Source of the DNA: Candidatus Dormiibacterota bacterium
Lineage (GTDB): Bacteria > Chloroflexota > Dormibacteria > Aeolococcales > Aeolococcaceae
NCBI GenBank assembly: GCA_003170875.1
Contig: PMYJ01000233.1
Span: forward strand, 1 to 21,997
Direction of reading: 5' to 3'
Length of the DNA: 21,997 bases
Within the stretch, counting starts at the first letter, position 1. Each line of letters begins with the position of its first letter. Under the pieces are notes generated by a model. It saw nothing but the letters and a program-made list of their open reading frames with translations. It searched no databases and was not told the DNA's origin. The translations under genes were made by a program, and so were the position numbers. Of this stretch, positions 16,028 through 21,997 are shown piece by piece.

Positions 16028-17031
16028 CTCAGCGCTCCCGCGGTGCCGGCACGATGGCCCCCGCCGCCCCGCAGCAAGGCCTGGCCACCGGCATTGACAG
16101 CGACGGTGAGCAGGAGCAGGACGGCGCCGAGGGCGATGACCGAGCTGGTGCCGAGACCCGGCGACGCCTCGGCGAACTGGTTGACGATCGCCGAGCCGAG
16201 GGTTGCCCCGGGAGCGGTCAGGGAGGTGGGGAGGGCCGGGCGGTTGCCGATGACCATGGCCACGGCGATGCTCTCGCCGAGCGCCCGACCGACCGCCAGG
16301 GTGATGGCCGCCTGGATGCCCGACCGTGCCGCCGGGATGACCGCCTTGCGCACCGCCTGCCAGCGCGTCGCACCCAGCGCCAGGGCTGCCTCCCGGTCCG
16401 CGACCGGGACCGCGGCGAGGGCGGTGCGGCTCAAGGCGACCATGGTTGGCAGGGTCATCACCGCCAGCACCACCGACGCCAGCAGGATGCTGGGCCCGTA
16501 TGCCTCACCCCGGAAGAGCCAGCCGAGCAGGGGCATCGAGGCGAGGAACGGTTCCACCTGGTTGGCGAAGATGGGGGTCAGCACGATCAGCCCCCAGAGG
16601 CCGACCACGATGCTCGGCACGGCGGCGAGGAGGCCGATGAGCGTCGAGAGCGGGCCGGCCAGCCATCCCGGCGCCAGCTCGGAGAGGAAGGCGGCGGTCC
16701 CCAGGCCGATCGGCACCACGATGACCATGGCGACGGCGGTGGTGAGGAGCGTGCCGACCACCAGGATGCCGGCGCCGTACTCACCGGCGGCCGGATTCCA
16801 CGTCCCCGACCAGAGGAACCCCACCCCGGAGTGGGTGAGCGCCTGGCTGGAGCTCCCGGCGATGCTGAGGAGCAGGGCGACGACCACCGCGGCGAACAGG
16901 CCGGCACCGCCCCACCGGAACACCGCATAGGCGTGCTCCCCGAGGCGCGTCCGCTTCCGGAGCAGGGCTGCACGCACCCCGCTGAGGGCCCCCCCCTCTC
17001 GGGGCATCACGCCCGTCGTGTCAGAGCTCAT
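16024..17031 (-). CDS. pstC: Phosphate ABC transporter permease PstC
   Basis: This 335-residue permease partners PstA. A polar cytoplasmic N-terminus of ~40 residues precedes about six helices. Family motifs include GILVVGTLLTTAVAMVIVVPIGLGTAAFLSE (starting near residue 88), AVPSIVVGLWGL, and the coupling loop DREAALALGATRWQAVRKAVIPAARSGI, followed by GRALGESIAVAMVIGN. The ATG at 17031 lies 45 bp after the pstS stop. The stop overlaps the pstA start by 4 bp. Nothing is missing or unusual. Confidence 0.95.
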   Translation of the reverse strand: MSSDTTGVMPREGGALSGVRAALLRKRTRLGEHAYAVFRWGGAGLFAAVVVALLLSIAGSSSQALTHSGVGFLWSGTWNPAAGEYGAGILVVGTLLTTAVAMVIVVPIGLGTAAFLSELAPGWLAGPLSTLIGLLAAVPSIVVGLWGLIVLTPIFANQVEPFLASMPLLGWLFRGEAYGPSILLASVVLAVMTLPTMVALSRTALAAVPVADREAALALGATRWQAVRKAVIPAARSGIQAAITLAVGRALGESIAVAMVIGNRPALPTSLTAPGATLGSAIVNQFAEASPGLGTSSVIALGAVLLLLTVAVNAGGQALLRGGGGHRAGTAGALR

Positions 17032-17076
17032 CGGTCTCCGCCGCGGTCACGCGCACGCTTCGGGGAGGCGGCCAGG

Positions 17077-18258
17077 TCAGCTGGAGAATAGCGGTGTCCC
17101 AGTCGAGCTCTCGATCTCGAGAATGGTCTTTTGAGCGAGGCTCGCGACGTTGGCGGGCAGGGGTGCGTAGCCGAGGGCGGCGGCGTCCTGCTGACCGGTT
17201 GTCACGACCCAGTCCAAGAGCTTGCCGAGGGCGATGGCGGTGGTCGTGTCGGACTGCTTCTGGTACACCAGCGTCCAGCTGAAGTTGGCCAGCGGGTAGA
17301 CGCCGGCACCCGGCTCGTTGACCACGTTGAAGTTGGTCGAGCTGAGAGCGGTCGCCTGCGCGCCCGCCAGGGCGATGGACGCCTCGGTGGGAGCCACGTA
17401 GGAGCCCGCCGCGTCCAGGACGGCGGCGTTGACGAAGCCGTTCTGCAGCGCGTAGCCGTACTCGACGAAGCCGACGGACCCGCCGGTCTGGCTGACGTAG
17501 GTGGCGACCCCGGTGTTGAGCTGCTCGCCGATACCCACGGTGGCGAGCGGCCACGTCCGCGAGGGCGTCGAGGTGCCGATCGCGCTCACCCACGCGGGCG
17601 CAGTGTCGATGAGGTACTGGTCGAGGTCATAGCCGGGACCCGACGAATCCGCCCGATGCACCGGCTTGATGGCCAGGTTGGGCAGGTTGCTGACCCCGGA
17701 GACAGATGCGATCAGGGGGCTGTCCCAGTTGCTGATCGACCCGTCGAAGATGCCCGCCAGGGTGGGTCCGTCGAGCTTGAGGTTGGCCGGCGCGCTAGGC
17801 ACGTTGTAGCTGATGGCGACGCCACCCAGGTCGACCGGGATCTGCAGCACCGTGCCGCCGGTCGCCGCGGACAGCTGGGACGACGTCATCGGGATCTCAG
17901 AGTCCCCGAAGTTGACCGTCCGCTGCTGGATGTCGGTGACTCCCACGCTGGAGCCCGCCGGCGAGTAGTCGACGGTAGTCTGCGAATTCTTCTGGTTGTA
18001 CTCGTAGAAGACGGTCTGGAAGAGCGGCTCAATCGAGTTGGCGCCGGCACCCGTGAGGGTCACCGCGGCCTGCGTCTTGGTGTCGCAGGTCGCGCTCAGC
18101 ACCGTGTTCGACGCGCATGGAGATGCGGTCGCGCTCGCCGGCGGCGTGGAGCCGCCACCGCTCGTGCTGCCGCATGCCGCGATCACACTGAGCAGAGCAA
18201 GCGCGGACAGCCCGACGAGCATATTCTTCCAGCCGCGAGCCAAGGGGAGCGTGATCAC
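17077..18258 (-). CDS. pstS: Phosphate-binding lipoprotein PstS
   Basis: This 393-residue substrate-binding lipoprotein captures phosphate outside the membrane and delivers it to PstCA. A signal peptide with lipobox IAAC (Cys29) is followed by a Gly/Ser/Thr/Pro linker. The binding domain opens LTGAGANSIEPLFQ, then YSPAGSSVGVTDIQ, FGDSEIPM (equivalent of FGASDxPL), VHRADSSGPGYDLDQYL (equivalent of RSDGSGT) and GSVGFVEYGYA. These are the phosphate-contact regions of PstS. I chose GTG at 18258 because GGAGGGG lies 8 nt upstream. An internal ATG 36 nt downstream would shorten the signal peptide. The frame stays open far upstream across the divergent lysR gene, but that part is a shadow. It is the first gene of the pst operon. 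Confidence 0.93.
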   Translation of the reverse strand: MITLPLARGWKNMLVGLSALALLSVIAACGSTSGGGSTPPASATASPCASNTVLSATCDTKTQAAVTLTGAGANSIEPLFQTVFYEYNQKNSQTTVDYSPAGSSVGVTDIQQRTVNFGDSEIPMTSSQLSAATGGTVLQIPVDLGGVAISYNVPSAPANLKLDGPTLAGIFDGSISNWDSPLIASVSGVSNLPNLAIKPVHRADSSGPGYDLDQYLIDTAPAWVSAIGTSTPSRTWPLATVGIGEQLNTGVATYVSQTGGSVGFVEYGYALQNGFVNAAVLDAAGSYVAPTEASIALAGAQATALSSTNFNVVNEPGAGVYPLANFSWTLVYQKQSDTTTAIALGKLLDWVVTTGQQDAAALGYAPLPANVASLAQKTILEIESSTGTPLFSS

Positions 18259-18273
18259 AGGGCGTACCCCTCC

Positions 18274-18374
18274 ATTCCGTGCGCACCCCGGCCGGCGGGC
18301 CGGGCGAATTCCGTCACGGCCGAGTGTGGCAGGGGAAATCCACATGATCAAGCCTGGGAGTCGTATGATTCCGT
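18274..18374. repeat. Three direct copies of ATTCCGT in the pstS/lysR control region
   Basis: ATTCCGT occurs at 18274-18280, 18308-18314 and 18368-18374, all in one orientation within a 132-bp intergenic region. The first lies just upstream of the pstS ribosome binding site, and the third overlaps the lysR -10 candidate and the edge of the palindrome. They could be half-sites for a regulator of both genes. This is inference from position and repetition. A weak pstS promoter candidate, TTGATC (18351-18346, minus strand) and CACACT 17 bp on, lies between copies two and three. Confidence 0.45.
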
Positions 18375-18389
18375 TCTGCTGAGCAGAAC
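18364..18389 (+). promoter_or_regulatory. lysR -10 box and perfect 17-bp palindromic operator candidate
   Basis: TATGAT (18364-18369) matches five of six -10 positions, without a clear -35. Immediately after it, GTTCTGCT (18373-18380) and AGCAGAAC (18382-18389) form a perfect inverted repeat around one base, ending 1 bp before the lysR ATG. It contains a T-N11-A core as in LysR-type operators. A protein bound here would cover the transcription start, so self-repression of lysR is likely. In RNA it would instead form a hairpin blocking the start codon. Confidence 0.55.
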
Positions 18390-18390
18390 T

Positions 18391-19359
18391 ATGTCCGAGC
18401 TGCCCCCCCTTGCCGAGCACGACAACCCGCAGCGACGCGCGGCCCAGCGCGCCCGCTGGGCGGCACGGCCACGGCCGGAGGTCACGCTCGACCAGCTCCA
18501 CACCTTCCTCGCCGTGGCCGAACGGCAGCACGTGAGCGAGGCGGCGGAGGCACTCGGCATCTCCCAGGGGTCGGTGAGCACCGTCGTCCACCGCTTGGAG
18601 AAGCGGCTCGGGCTGCCCCTCTTCCAGCGGGTGGGGCGCAACGTCCGCCTCACCGACGTCGGCCGGGCCCTCCGCCCCATCGCCACCCGGATCTTCGACG
18701 ACGTCGCCCTGGTGGATGAGCTGCGGGTCAGCTACCTGAGCGCCGAGGTCGGCGAGGTCGCCATCGCCGCCGGCCACGTGGTCGGCGCACACCGGGTTCC
18801 CGGCTGGCTCGCCCCCTTCGTCACCGAGCACCCGCAGCTCGGCCTTCACCTCCGACTGGCTCGATTCCGGGAGATGATCACGATGCTCCAGGACGGCGAG
18901 GTGGACATCATCTTCGCCGGCTCCAGGGTCGACGTCTCCGGCGTGGAGGCGATGATCATGGAGCGCACCGAGATGGTGCTGGTCGCCGCCCCGGGACACC
19001 CGCTCACCGCCAGCAGCGAGCCCGCCCAGGAGCTGCGCGATTACCGGCACCTGGAGCACGAGCGGGGGACGGCGACCCAGCTGCTCGCCACCCAGCTGCT
19101 CGGGGAGTACGCCGAAGGGGCCGAGTCGGTCGAGCTCGAGGAGGGCGCCCTGGTCCCCGCCCTGATGGCCGGGCTCGGGTTCGCCGTGATGCCGCGGGCA
19201 CTGGTCGAGACCGACCTGGTGGCCGGCCGCCTGACCGCGCTTCCCTGCCCCGGGGCACCCATCCTGCAGGCCTTCACCGCCGCCCGCCGCGAGGGCGTGC
19301 ACACTCCCGCGGTGGAGCTACTCTGGCAGCACCTGCGCGAGGTCGCCGTCGAGCCCTGA
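18391..19359 (+). CDS. LysR-family transcriptional regulator
   Basis: This 322-residue regulator has a winged HTH at residues ~32-92: LDQLHTFLAVAERQHVSEAAEALGISQGSVSTVVHRLEKRLG, then LPLFQRVGRNVRLTDVGRAL. A two-lobed effector-binding domain follows (~115-310; EVAIAAGHVVGAHRVP, DGEVDIIFAGSR, ERTEMVLVAAPGHPL, LVPALMAGLGFAVMPRALVE). A charged extension of about 30 residues precedes the HTH and is longer than usual. There is no clear ribosome binding site before the ATG, and the palindrome occupies that place. The gene diverges from pstS, so by the usual LysR pattern it probably controls pstS and itself. This is unusual for phosphate uptake, normally under PhoB/PhoP. The effector is unknown. Confidence 0.9.
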   Translation: MSELPPLAEHDNPQRRAAQRARWAARPRPEVTLDQLHTFLAVAERQHVSEAAEALGISQGSVSTVVHRLEKRLGLPLFQRVGRNVRLTDVGRALRPIATRIFDDVALVDELRVSYLSAEVGEVAIAAGHVVGAHRVPGWLAPFVTEHPQLGLHLRLARFREMITMLQDGEVDIIFAGSRVDVSGVEAMIMERTEMVLVAAPGHPLTASSEPAQELRDYRHLEHERGTATQLLATQLLGEYAEGAESVELEEGALVPALMAGLGFAVMPRALVETDLVAGRLTALPCPGAPILQAFTAARREGVHTPAVELLWQHLREVAVEP

Positions 19360-19390
19360 GCCGACCGGCCTAGCCGGACGTCGCGCTCTG

Positions 19391-19420
19391 TTGCCGGGCC
19401 ATCCCCTGGCGGGATAGATT
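19391..19420 (+). promoter_or_regulatory. Candidate promoter for the EF-Tu-barrel gene
   Basis: TTGCCG (19391-19396) and TAGATT (19415-19420) are 18 bp apart, and each matches four of six consensus positions. The predicted start near 19427 lies downstream of the lysR stop. This supports separate transcription of the small genes that follow. Confidence 0.35.
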
Positions 19421-19451
19421 CCCTGCCTGCATGCCGAGCGGCACCCCTCTC

Positions 19452-19463
19452 CCCCGTACGGGG
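19452..19463. other. Perfect palindrome CCCCGTACGGGG
   Basis: A 12-bp perfect palindrome lies between lysR and the EF-Tu-barrel gene, followed at 19481 by a related GTACGG. There is no T-run, so it is a poor intrinsic terminator. As DNA it could be an operator just downstream of the candidate promoter at 19391-19420. Function is not established. Confidence 0.3.
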
Positions 19464-19498
19464 AATCGCTCCGCACCACGGTACGGTGGGGGATCCGA

Positions 19499-19801
19499 GT
19501 GCCTCTGTTCCATAGGCGCCGCGAGTGGCCTGAGGCGCTGTCGATGCGCATCACAGACGTCTTCTTCATCCAGTTGCAGGGCAGAGGAACGGTCGTCACC
19601 GGCCACCTCGACGGAGAGGGTCTGCTGCGGGTCGGGGACGTCGTGGTCCACTCGGGCCGGGCGCATCGGATCCGGGGCATCGAGATATTCCACAAGATGC
19701 TGCGTGAGGCTCACGACGGGATGAACCTGGGCCTCATCCTCGGACCGGAGGTGCCCCCTCGCGGCTTCGAGGGGCACATGGTGAGCTTCCGCCGTGGATG
19801 A
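19499..19801 (+). CDS. Stand-alone EF-Tu domain-2-like beta-barrel protein
   Basis: The protein has 100 residues. After ~15 basic residues it reads MRITDVFFIQLQGRGTVVTGHLDGEGLLRVGDVVV, then IRGIEIFHKMLREAHDGMNLGLIL. This follows domain 2 of translational GTPases such as EF-Tu and SelB (GRGTVVTGxVexGxlkvGDxV, then V.gIexf.k.lxeAxaGxnvgL). There is no GTPase domain, so it cannot act as an elongation factor by itself. Its role is unknown; an RNA- or protein-binding role is inference. The start is GTG with GGGGGA 5 nt upstream; ATG at 19544 with GAGG 8 nt upstream would give only the barrel. The next ORF overlaps the end by 8 bp, so the two are probably coupled. Confidence 0.7.
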   Translation: MPLFHRRREWPEALSMRITDVFFIQLQGRGTVVTGHLDGEGLLRVGDVVVHSGRAHRIRGIEIFHKMLREAHDGMNLGLILGPEVPPRGFEGHMVSFRRG

Positions 19802-20045
19802 GCGGCCGCCCCTCGAGCGGCTCGCGGTGGTGGTGACGTGGAGCCGAAGGCGCCATCCGCTGGGTCTGCGCTTTGGGGTGCTCATCATCGACGTGCGGTC
19901 CGTCCGCCTGAGCGACCGGGACGGCGCCGTCCTCATGGACCTGGCCGGCCCCGATCTGCTCGTCACCACCTTTGGCAGGCTGAAGCTGGGCTCAGCTCCG
20001 CCGCAGCCAAGCCACTGTACGTCCAGGGCCCGTACGCCCAGCTGA
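19794..20045 (+). CDS. Small unknown ORF overlapping the EF-Tu-barrel gene
   Basis: This 83-codon ORF starts at a GTG inside the last codons of the preceding gene. Residues ~8-65 (LAVVVTWSRRRHPLGLRFGVLIIDVRSVRLSDRDGAVLMDLAGPDLLVTTFGRL) alternate hydrophobic and polar residues as in a small beta domain. I do not recognise the family. The last ~17 residues look like out-of-frame sequence, while another frame becomes protein-like just after, so a frameshift near 19985-20030 is possible. The 8-bp overlap with the upstream gene supports it being real. There is no signal peptide or membrane segment. Confidence 0.45.
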   Translation: MDERPPLERLAVVVTWSRRRHPLGLRFGVLIIDVRSVRLSDRDGAVLMDLAGPDLLVTTFGRLKLGSAPPQPSHCTSRARTPS

Positions 20046-20071
20046 CGCGAAACCGGCGCGCGCACGAGCTG

Positions 20072-20269
20072 ATGGAGGCCAACGACGCCACGGTCGCACC
20101 CCCTCGAACCTATCCCATGAGCGACCGCGCGTGGGGGCAGATGACCAGGGGGACCTCACCCTATTCGGCGCCGTTCGACCGTATGTCCCAGGCACTGATC
20201 TGGCGGAACGCGATGCTCGAACATCTCTGGAGCGCCGGTGCTCGCCAGGACAACAGCACACCCGGATGA
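20072..20269 (+). CDS. Doubtful 65-residue ORF
   Basis: The ATG at 20072 opens a frame with a balanced composition (MSDRAWGQMTRGTSPYSAPF, MSQALIWRNAMLEHLWSAG), less Arg/Pro-rich than typical shadows here. There is no good ribosome binding site. The same frame reads KPLYVQGPYAQLTRNRRAHEL before the ATG. It could therefore be the shifted C-terminus of the ORF at 19794, a separate small gene, or chance. No family is recognised. Confidence 0.25.
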   Translation: MEANDATVAPPRTYPMSDRAWGQMTRGTSPYSAPFDRMSQALIWRNAMLEHLWSAGARQDNSTPG

Positions 20270-20390
20270 CACCAGGGACAGCAGCCGACACCTGACACGG
20301 GCCGCCATGCACGAGACTACGATGCCGGCGGACCCGCCCTTCTAGGCTGACGGTCGCCACCCGACGTGTCATCCGCTTCAGGAGGCTCCC
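20270..20390. other. Gap upstream of the duplicated-domain gene
   Basis: Together with the doubtful ORF at 20072-20269, this makes a 345-bp stretch (20046-20390) with no firmly supported gene. It holds a TACGAT -10-like box (20318-20323) with CTGACA 20 bp upstream. That spacing is too long for a confident promoter, though the gene at 20391 must be transcribed from somewhere near. I see nothing else. Confidence 0.25.
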
Positions 20391-21248
20391 ATGGCCACCT
20401 CTCCCGACGAGCCGGCGGCGCTGGAACTGGCCCGCCGCCTCCTCAGCCACCCTGTGGTCGACATCACGGTCGAGCTGACCGTCGGCGCCGTGCCGGCGGC
20501 CTTCACCGACCTGCCCCCGCTGCCCACGGGGGCCCGGTTGCTGGGCAGCGTTCTCAACAGCCGCCAGGGTCGCGCCTTGCACCTGGAGGCCGTGCTCGAC
20601 GCGGGCGGTGAGCCGGCAGAGGTGGCCGCCGCATATGCGAAGGAGCTGGCGGAGCGTCGGTGGGGCGTTTTCGAGGGCTTCCCCCGACCGCCTCACGGTG
20701 GGTTCGCCCCGGGCCCCCCCTTCGACGGGGGGATGTTCCGGCAGGGCGAGCAGGGGCCCGTCCTCGTGGTGTCCGCGGTGAGCCTTGGCACGGAGAGGAC
20801 GGACCTCCGGGTGCGGCTCGATTGGGAGATGCCCCGCCACGTCGGCGACTGGGGCGGCGGTGCGATGCGGATGGCCGGCGCCGGCCGGATGCCCCAGCTG
20901 CACGCCCCGCGCGGGGTGGCCCTCGAAATGCAAGGCTCGAGCGGAGGCGAAGGGAGGTGGACATCCGAGGCGAGGATCGATGCGGACCTCAGCGTGGCCG
21001 AGCTCGAGGAGCACTTCGCCTCGCAGCTGGCCGCGGCCGGATGGGAGAGGGTCGCGGGGCGTGCCGACGATGTGGTCGGCTGGAGCTCCTGGCTGGTCCC
21101 CGGCGACGGCAACTGGCGTGGCCTCCTCACCGTCCTGGCGCCGTTCGCTGCACGAGAGCGATCGCTCTCGCTCCGGATCGAATCGCGCGATCGGGACACC
21201 GGAGGAAGGGGCCCCAACGTCAGCTCGATCTTCTCGCGCGGGTCCTGA
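20391..21248 (+). CDS. Unrecognised protein with an internal duplication
   Basis: This 285-residue protein has no signal peptide or membrane helix and is probably cytoplasmic. I do not recognise the family. Two halves are alike. Residues ~38-145 run LPPLPTGARLLGSVLNSRQGR, HLEAVLDAGGEPAEVAAAYAKELAERRWGVFEG, VLVVSAVSL, LRVRLD. Residues ~166-270 run MPQLHAPRGVALEMQGSSGGEGR, SEARIDADLSVAELEEHFASQLAAAGWERVAG, LLTVLAPF, LSLRIE. Each unit looks like a beta-alpha-beta module with an (A)GW-type helix end. GGAGG lies 5 nt before the ATG. The gene converges with the methyltransferase 14 bp away. It looks like a real gene by start signal and codon pattern. Confidence 0.8.
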   Translation: MATSPDEPAALELARRLLSHPVVDITVELTVGAVPAAFTDLPPLPTGARLLGSVLNSRQGRALHLEAVLDAGGEPAEVAAAYAKELAERRWGVFEGFPRPPHGGFAPGPPFDGGMFRQGEQGPVLVVSAVSLGTERTDLRVRLDWEMPRHVGDWGGGAMRMAGAGRMPQLHAPRGVALEMQGSSGGEGRWTSEARIDADLSVAELEEHFASQLAAAGWERVAGRADDVVGWSSWLVPGDGNWRGLLTVLAPFAARERSLSLRIESRDRDTGGRGPNVSSIFSRGS

Positions 21249-21262
21249 CCGCGCGCACGGGT

Positions 21263-21958
21263 CTATCCGTCCGCCGCGTAGGGTGCCTGAAGGTCCTTGC
21301 GTAAGAGGCTGATGAAGCCGCGTTCTTTCGGATCCAACCCCGGCTCCGCGGGTTGCCCGCTCCGGTGATCGATGACGACGCGCTCAACCTCCGAGTACAG
21401 CCCGCCGGCCAGAAACAGCTGGGCGTAGTCCTGTTTGTAGGTCCACGCTCCCGCCTCCGGGCGATGGTGGTAGGCCACGCGGGTGGGCACCTCCGGGAGG
21501 AAATCACTCAGTAGCAGATGACCGCCATCGCGGAGGATCCGGTCGATCTCCGCGACCGCCGCCAGCAGGCGCGACCGATCAAGCCAGTGGAGCACGAAGC
21601 TGACCAGGACCAGGTCCGCGGAATTGCTCGGAAGGGGCAGTTCCCCGGCGACCCCCTGGACGAACCGCACCCGCGGGTACCTACCCTTGCCGTCCTCGAT
21701 GGCTGCGGCCGACGGCTCCACGGCGATGACCGTGGCTCCCGTGGCCTCCTGGAGGGCGGCTGCACGCCAGCCGTTCGAGGCTCCGACGTCGACGACGGCG
21801 GATGACGGACTGACCAGGGTGATGGCACGGGCCGACAGCAGGTCGGAGCGAGCATGCCCCTCCCCCGTCAGCGAGGCGACGTTGCGTCGGAACCAGGCAT
21901 CTCCCTCGCTCTGAAGGAAGAGCTCCTCCTGGGGAGGGCGGCGGGCAGGGGGAGGCAT
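21263..21958 (-). CDS. Class I SAM-dependent methyltransferase
   Basis: This 231-residue protein has a Methyltransf_11/25-type fold. SAM motif I is VVDVGASNG (55-63), the acidic ribose-binding residue is E81 in VIAVEPS, motif II/III lies around VRFVQGVAGELPLPSNSADLVLVSFVLHWL (98-126), and LRDGGHLLLSDF follows. The N-terminal SEGDAWFRRN stretch resembles methyltransferases found in cell-surface sugar and NAD-sugar pathways, and YHHRPEAGAWTYKQDY is distinctive. The substrate is unknown. I chose the ATG at 21958 because AGGGG lies 8 nt upstream; a GTG three codons earlier is possible. The gene starts 11 bp after the stop of the preceding SEC-C gene, so the two are probably co-transcribed. Confidence 0.88.
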   Translation of the reverse strand: MPPPARRPPQEELFLQSEGDAWFRRNVASLTGEGHARSDLLSARAITLVSPSSAVVDVGASNGWRAAALQEATGATVIAVEPSAAAIEDGKGRYPRVRFVQGVAGELPLPSNSADLVLVSFVLHWLDRSRLLAAVAEIDRILRDGGHLLLSDFLPEVPTRVAYHHRPEAGAWTYKQDYAQLFLAGGLYSEVERVVIDHRSGQPAEPGLDPKERGFISLLRKDLQAPYAADG

Positions 21959-21969
21959 CGCCGACACCC

Positions 21970-21997
21970 CTAGCGCCCGTGGCAGAACTTGTACTTC
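21970..21997 (-). CDS. C-terminal end of SecA or another SEC-C zinc-finger protein (partial)
   Basis: The last eight complete codons in the window read KYKFCHGR followed by TAG. This matches the end of the SEC-C motif (CPCGSGKKYKxCHG), which binds zinc at the C-terminus of SecA, the ATPase motor of protein export. SEC-C also occurs in other proteins, and only nine codons including the stop are visible, so SecA is likely but not proven. The TAGGGG at its end also supplies the ribosome binding site of the methyltransferase. Confidence 0.55.

Noticed and set aside
13321..16930. Two ~600-codon plus-strand frames opposite prmC-like and the pst genes
   Set aside because: They are antisense to conserved transporter and methyltransferase genes and have shadow-like Arg/Gly/Gln composition.
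17131..18390. Plus-strand frame joined in front of lysR, opposite pstS
   Set aside because: It is low-complexity sequence antisense to clearly coding pstS. The LysR family start fits 18391.
18259..19302. Minus-strand extension upstream of pstS across lysR
   Set aside because: The signal peptide and ribosome binding site place the pstS start at 18258; the extension is antisense to a real LysR gene.
19992..21014. 340-codon minus-strand frame opposite the duplicated-domain gene
   Set aside because: It is Arg/Gly/His-rich with no recognisable domain; the plus-strand gene has the good start signal and duplicated structure.

Overview
The window is GC-rich throughout, with codon third positions so GC-biased that long open frames appear opposite real genes. 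It contains a lipoprotein phosphate-binding protein, a very large secreted surface protein with a sortase-like tail, GTG/TTG starts and purine-rich ribosome binding sites. This fits a high-GC bacterium such as an actinomycete or a member of Chloroflexota or the Dormibacterota-type soil lineages. No rRNA is present, so the phylum is inference only. I found no tRNA, CRISPR array, insertion sequence or prophage gene.

Layout. (1) 1-1975, minus strand: a two-component system, a NarL-type response regulator cut by the window edge and its HisKA_3 membrane histidine kinase. (2) 1976-3628: a long intergenic stretch with a good sigma-70-type promoter, a roughly 195-nt leader with several hairpins and an 11-codon upstream ORF, then an MFS efflux-type transporter. 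(3) 3906-5503, plus strand: a VOC-family protein and a serine alpha/beta hydrolase, probably one operon. (4) 5551-13275, minus strand: one 2574-residue secreted protein of DUF11-type beta modules. Its C-terminal half is nine tandem ~127-residue repeats, each with two conserved Cys, ending in VPDSG, a hydrophobic helix and an Arg cluster. (5) 13378-18258, minus strand: pstS-pstC-pstA-pstB, then a PrmC-related methyltransferase whose conserved N-terminus runs upstream of any ATG/GTG/TTG start. (6) 18259-19359: a regulatory intergenic region with a perfect palindrome and three copies of a 7-mer, then a divergent LysR-family regulator. (7) 19499-20269, plus strand: a stand-alone EF-Tu domain-2-like protein, an overlapping small unknown ORF and a doubtful third one. 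(8) 20391-21248: an unrecognised protein built from an internal duplication. (9) 21263-21997, minus strand: a class I SAM methyltransferase directly after a gene whose last codons look like a SecA / SEC-C zinc-finger tail.

How the parts work together. The pst genes encode a complete high-affinity phosphate ABC importer. Neither phoU nor a pho two-component system is beside them, and the divergent LysR gene with the shared control region is the obvious candidate regulator. The kinase/regulator pair diverges from the MFS gene and may control it, but the MFS leader also looks able to regulate in cis at the RNA level. The giant DUF11 protein is probably an extracellular stalk or adhesin. The parts most worth a second look are the MFS leader, the missing start codon of the methyltransferase, the pstS/lysR control region, the EF-Tu-barrel miniprotein and the DUF11 giant.
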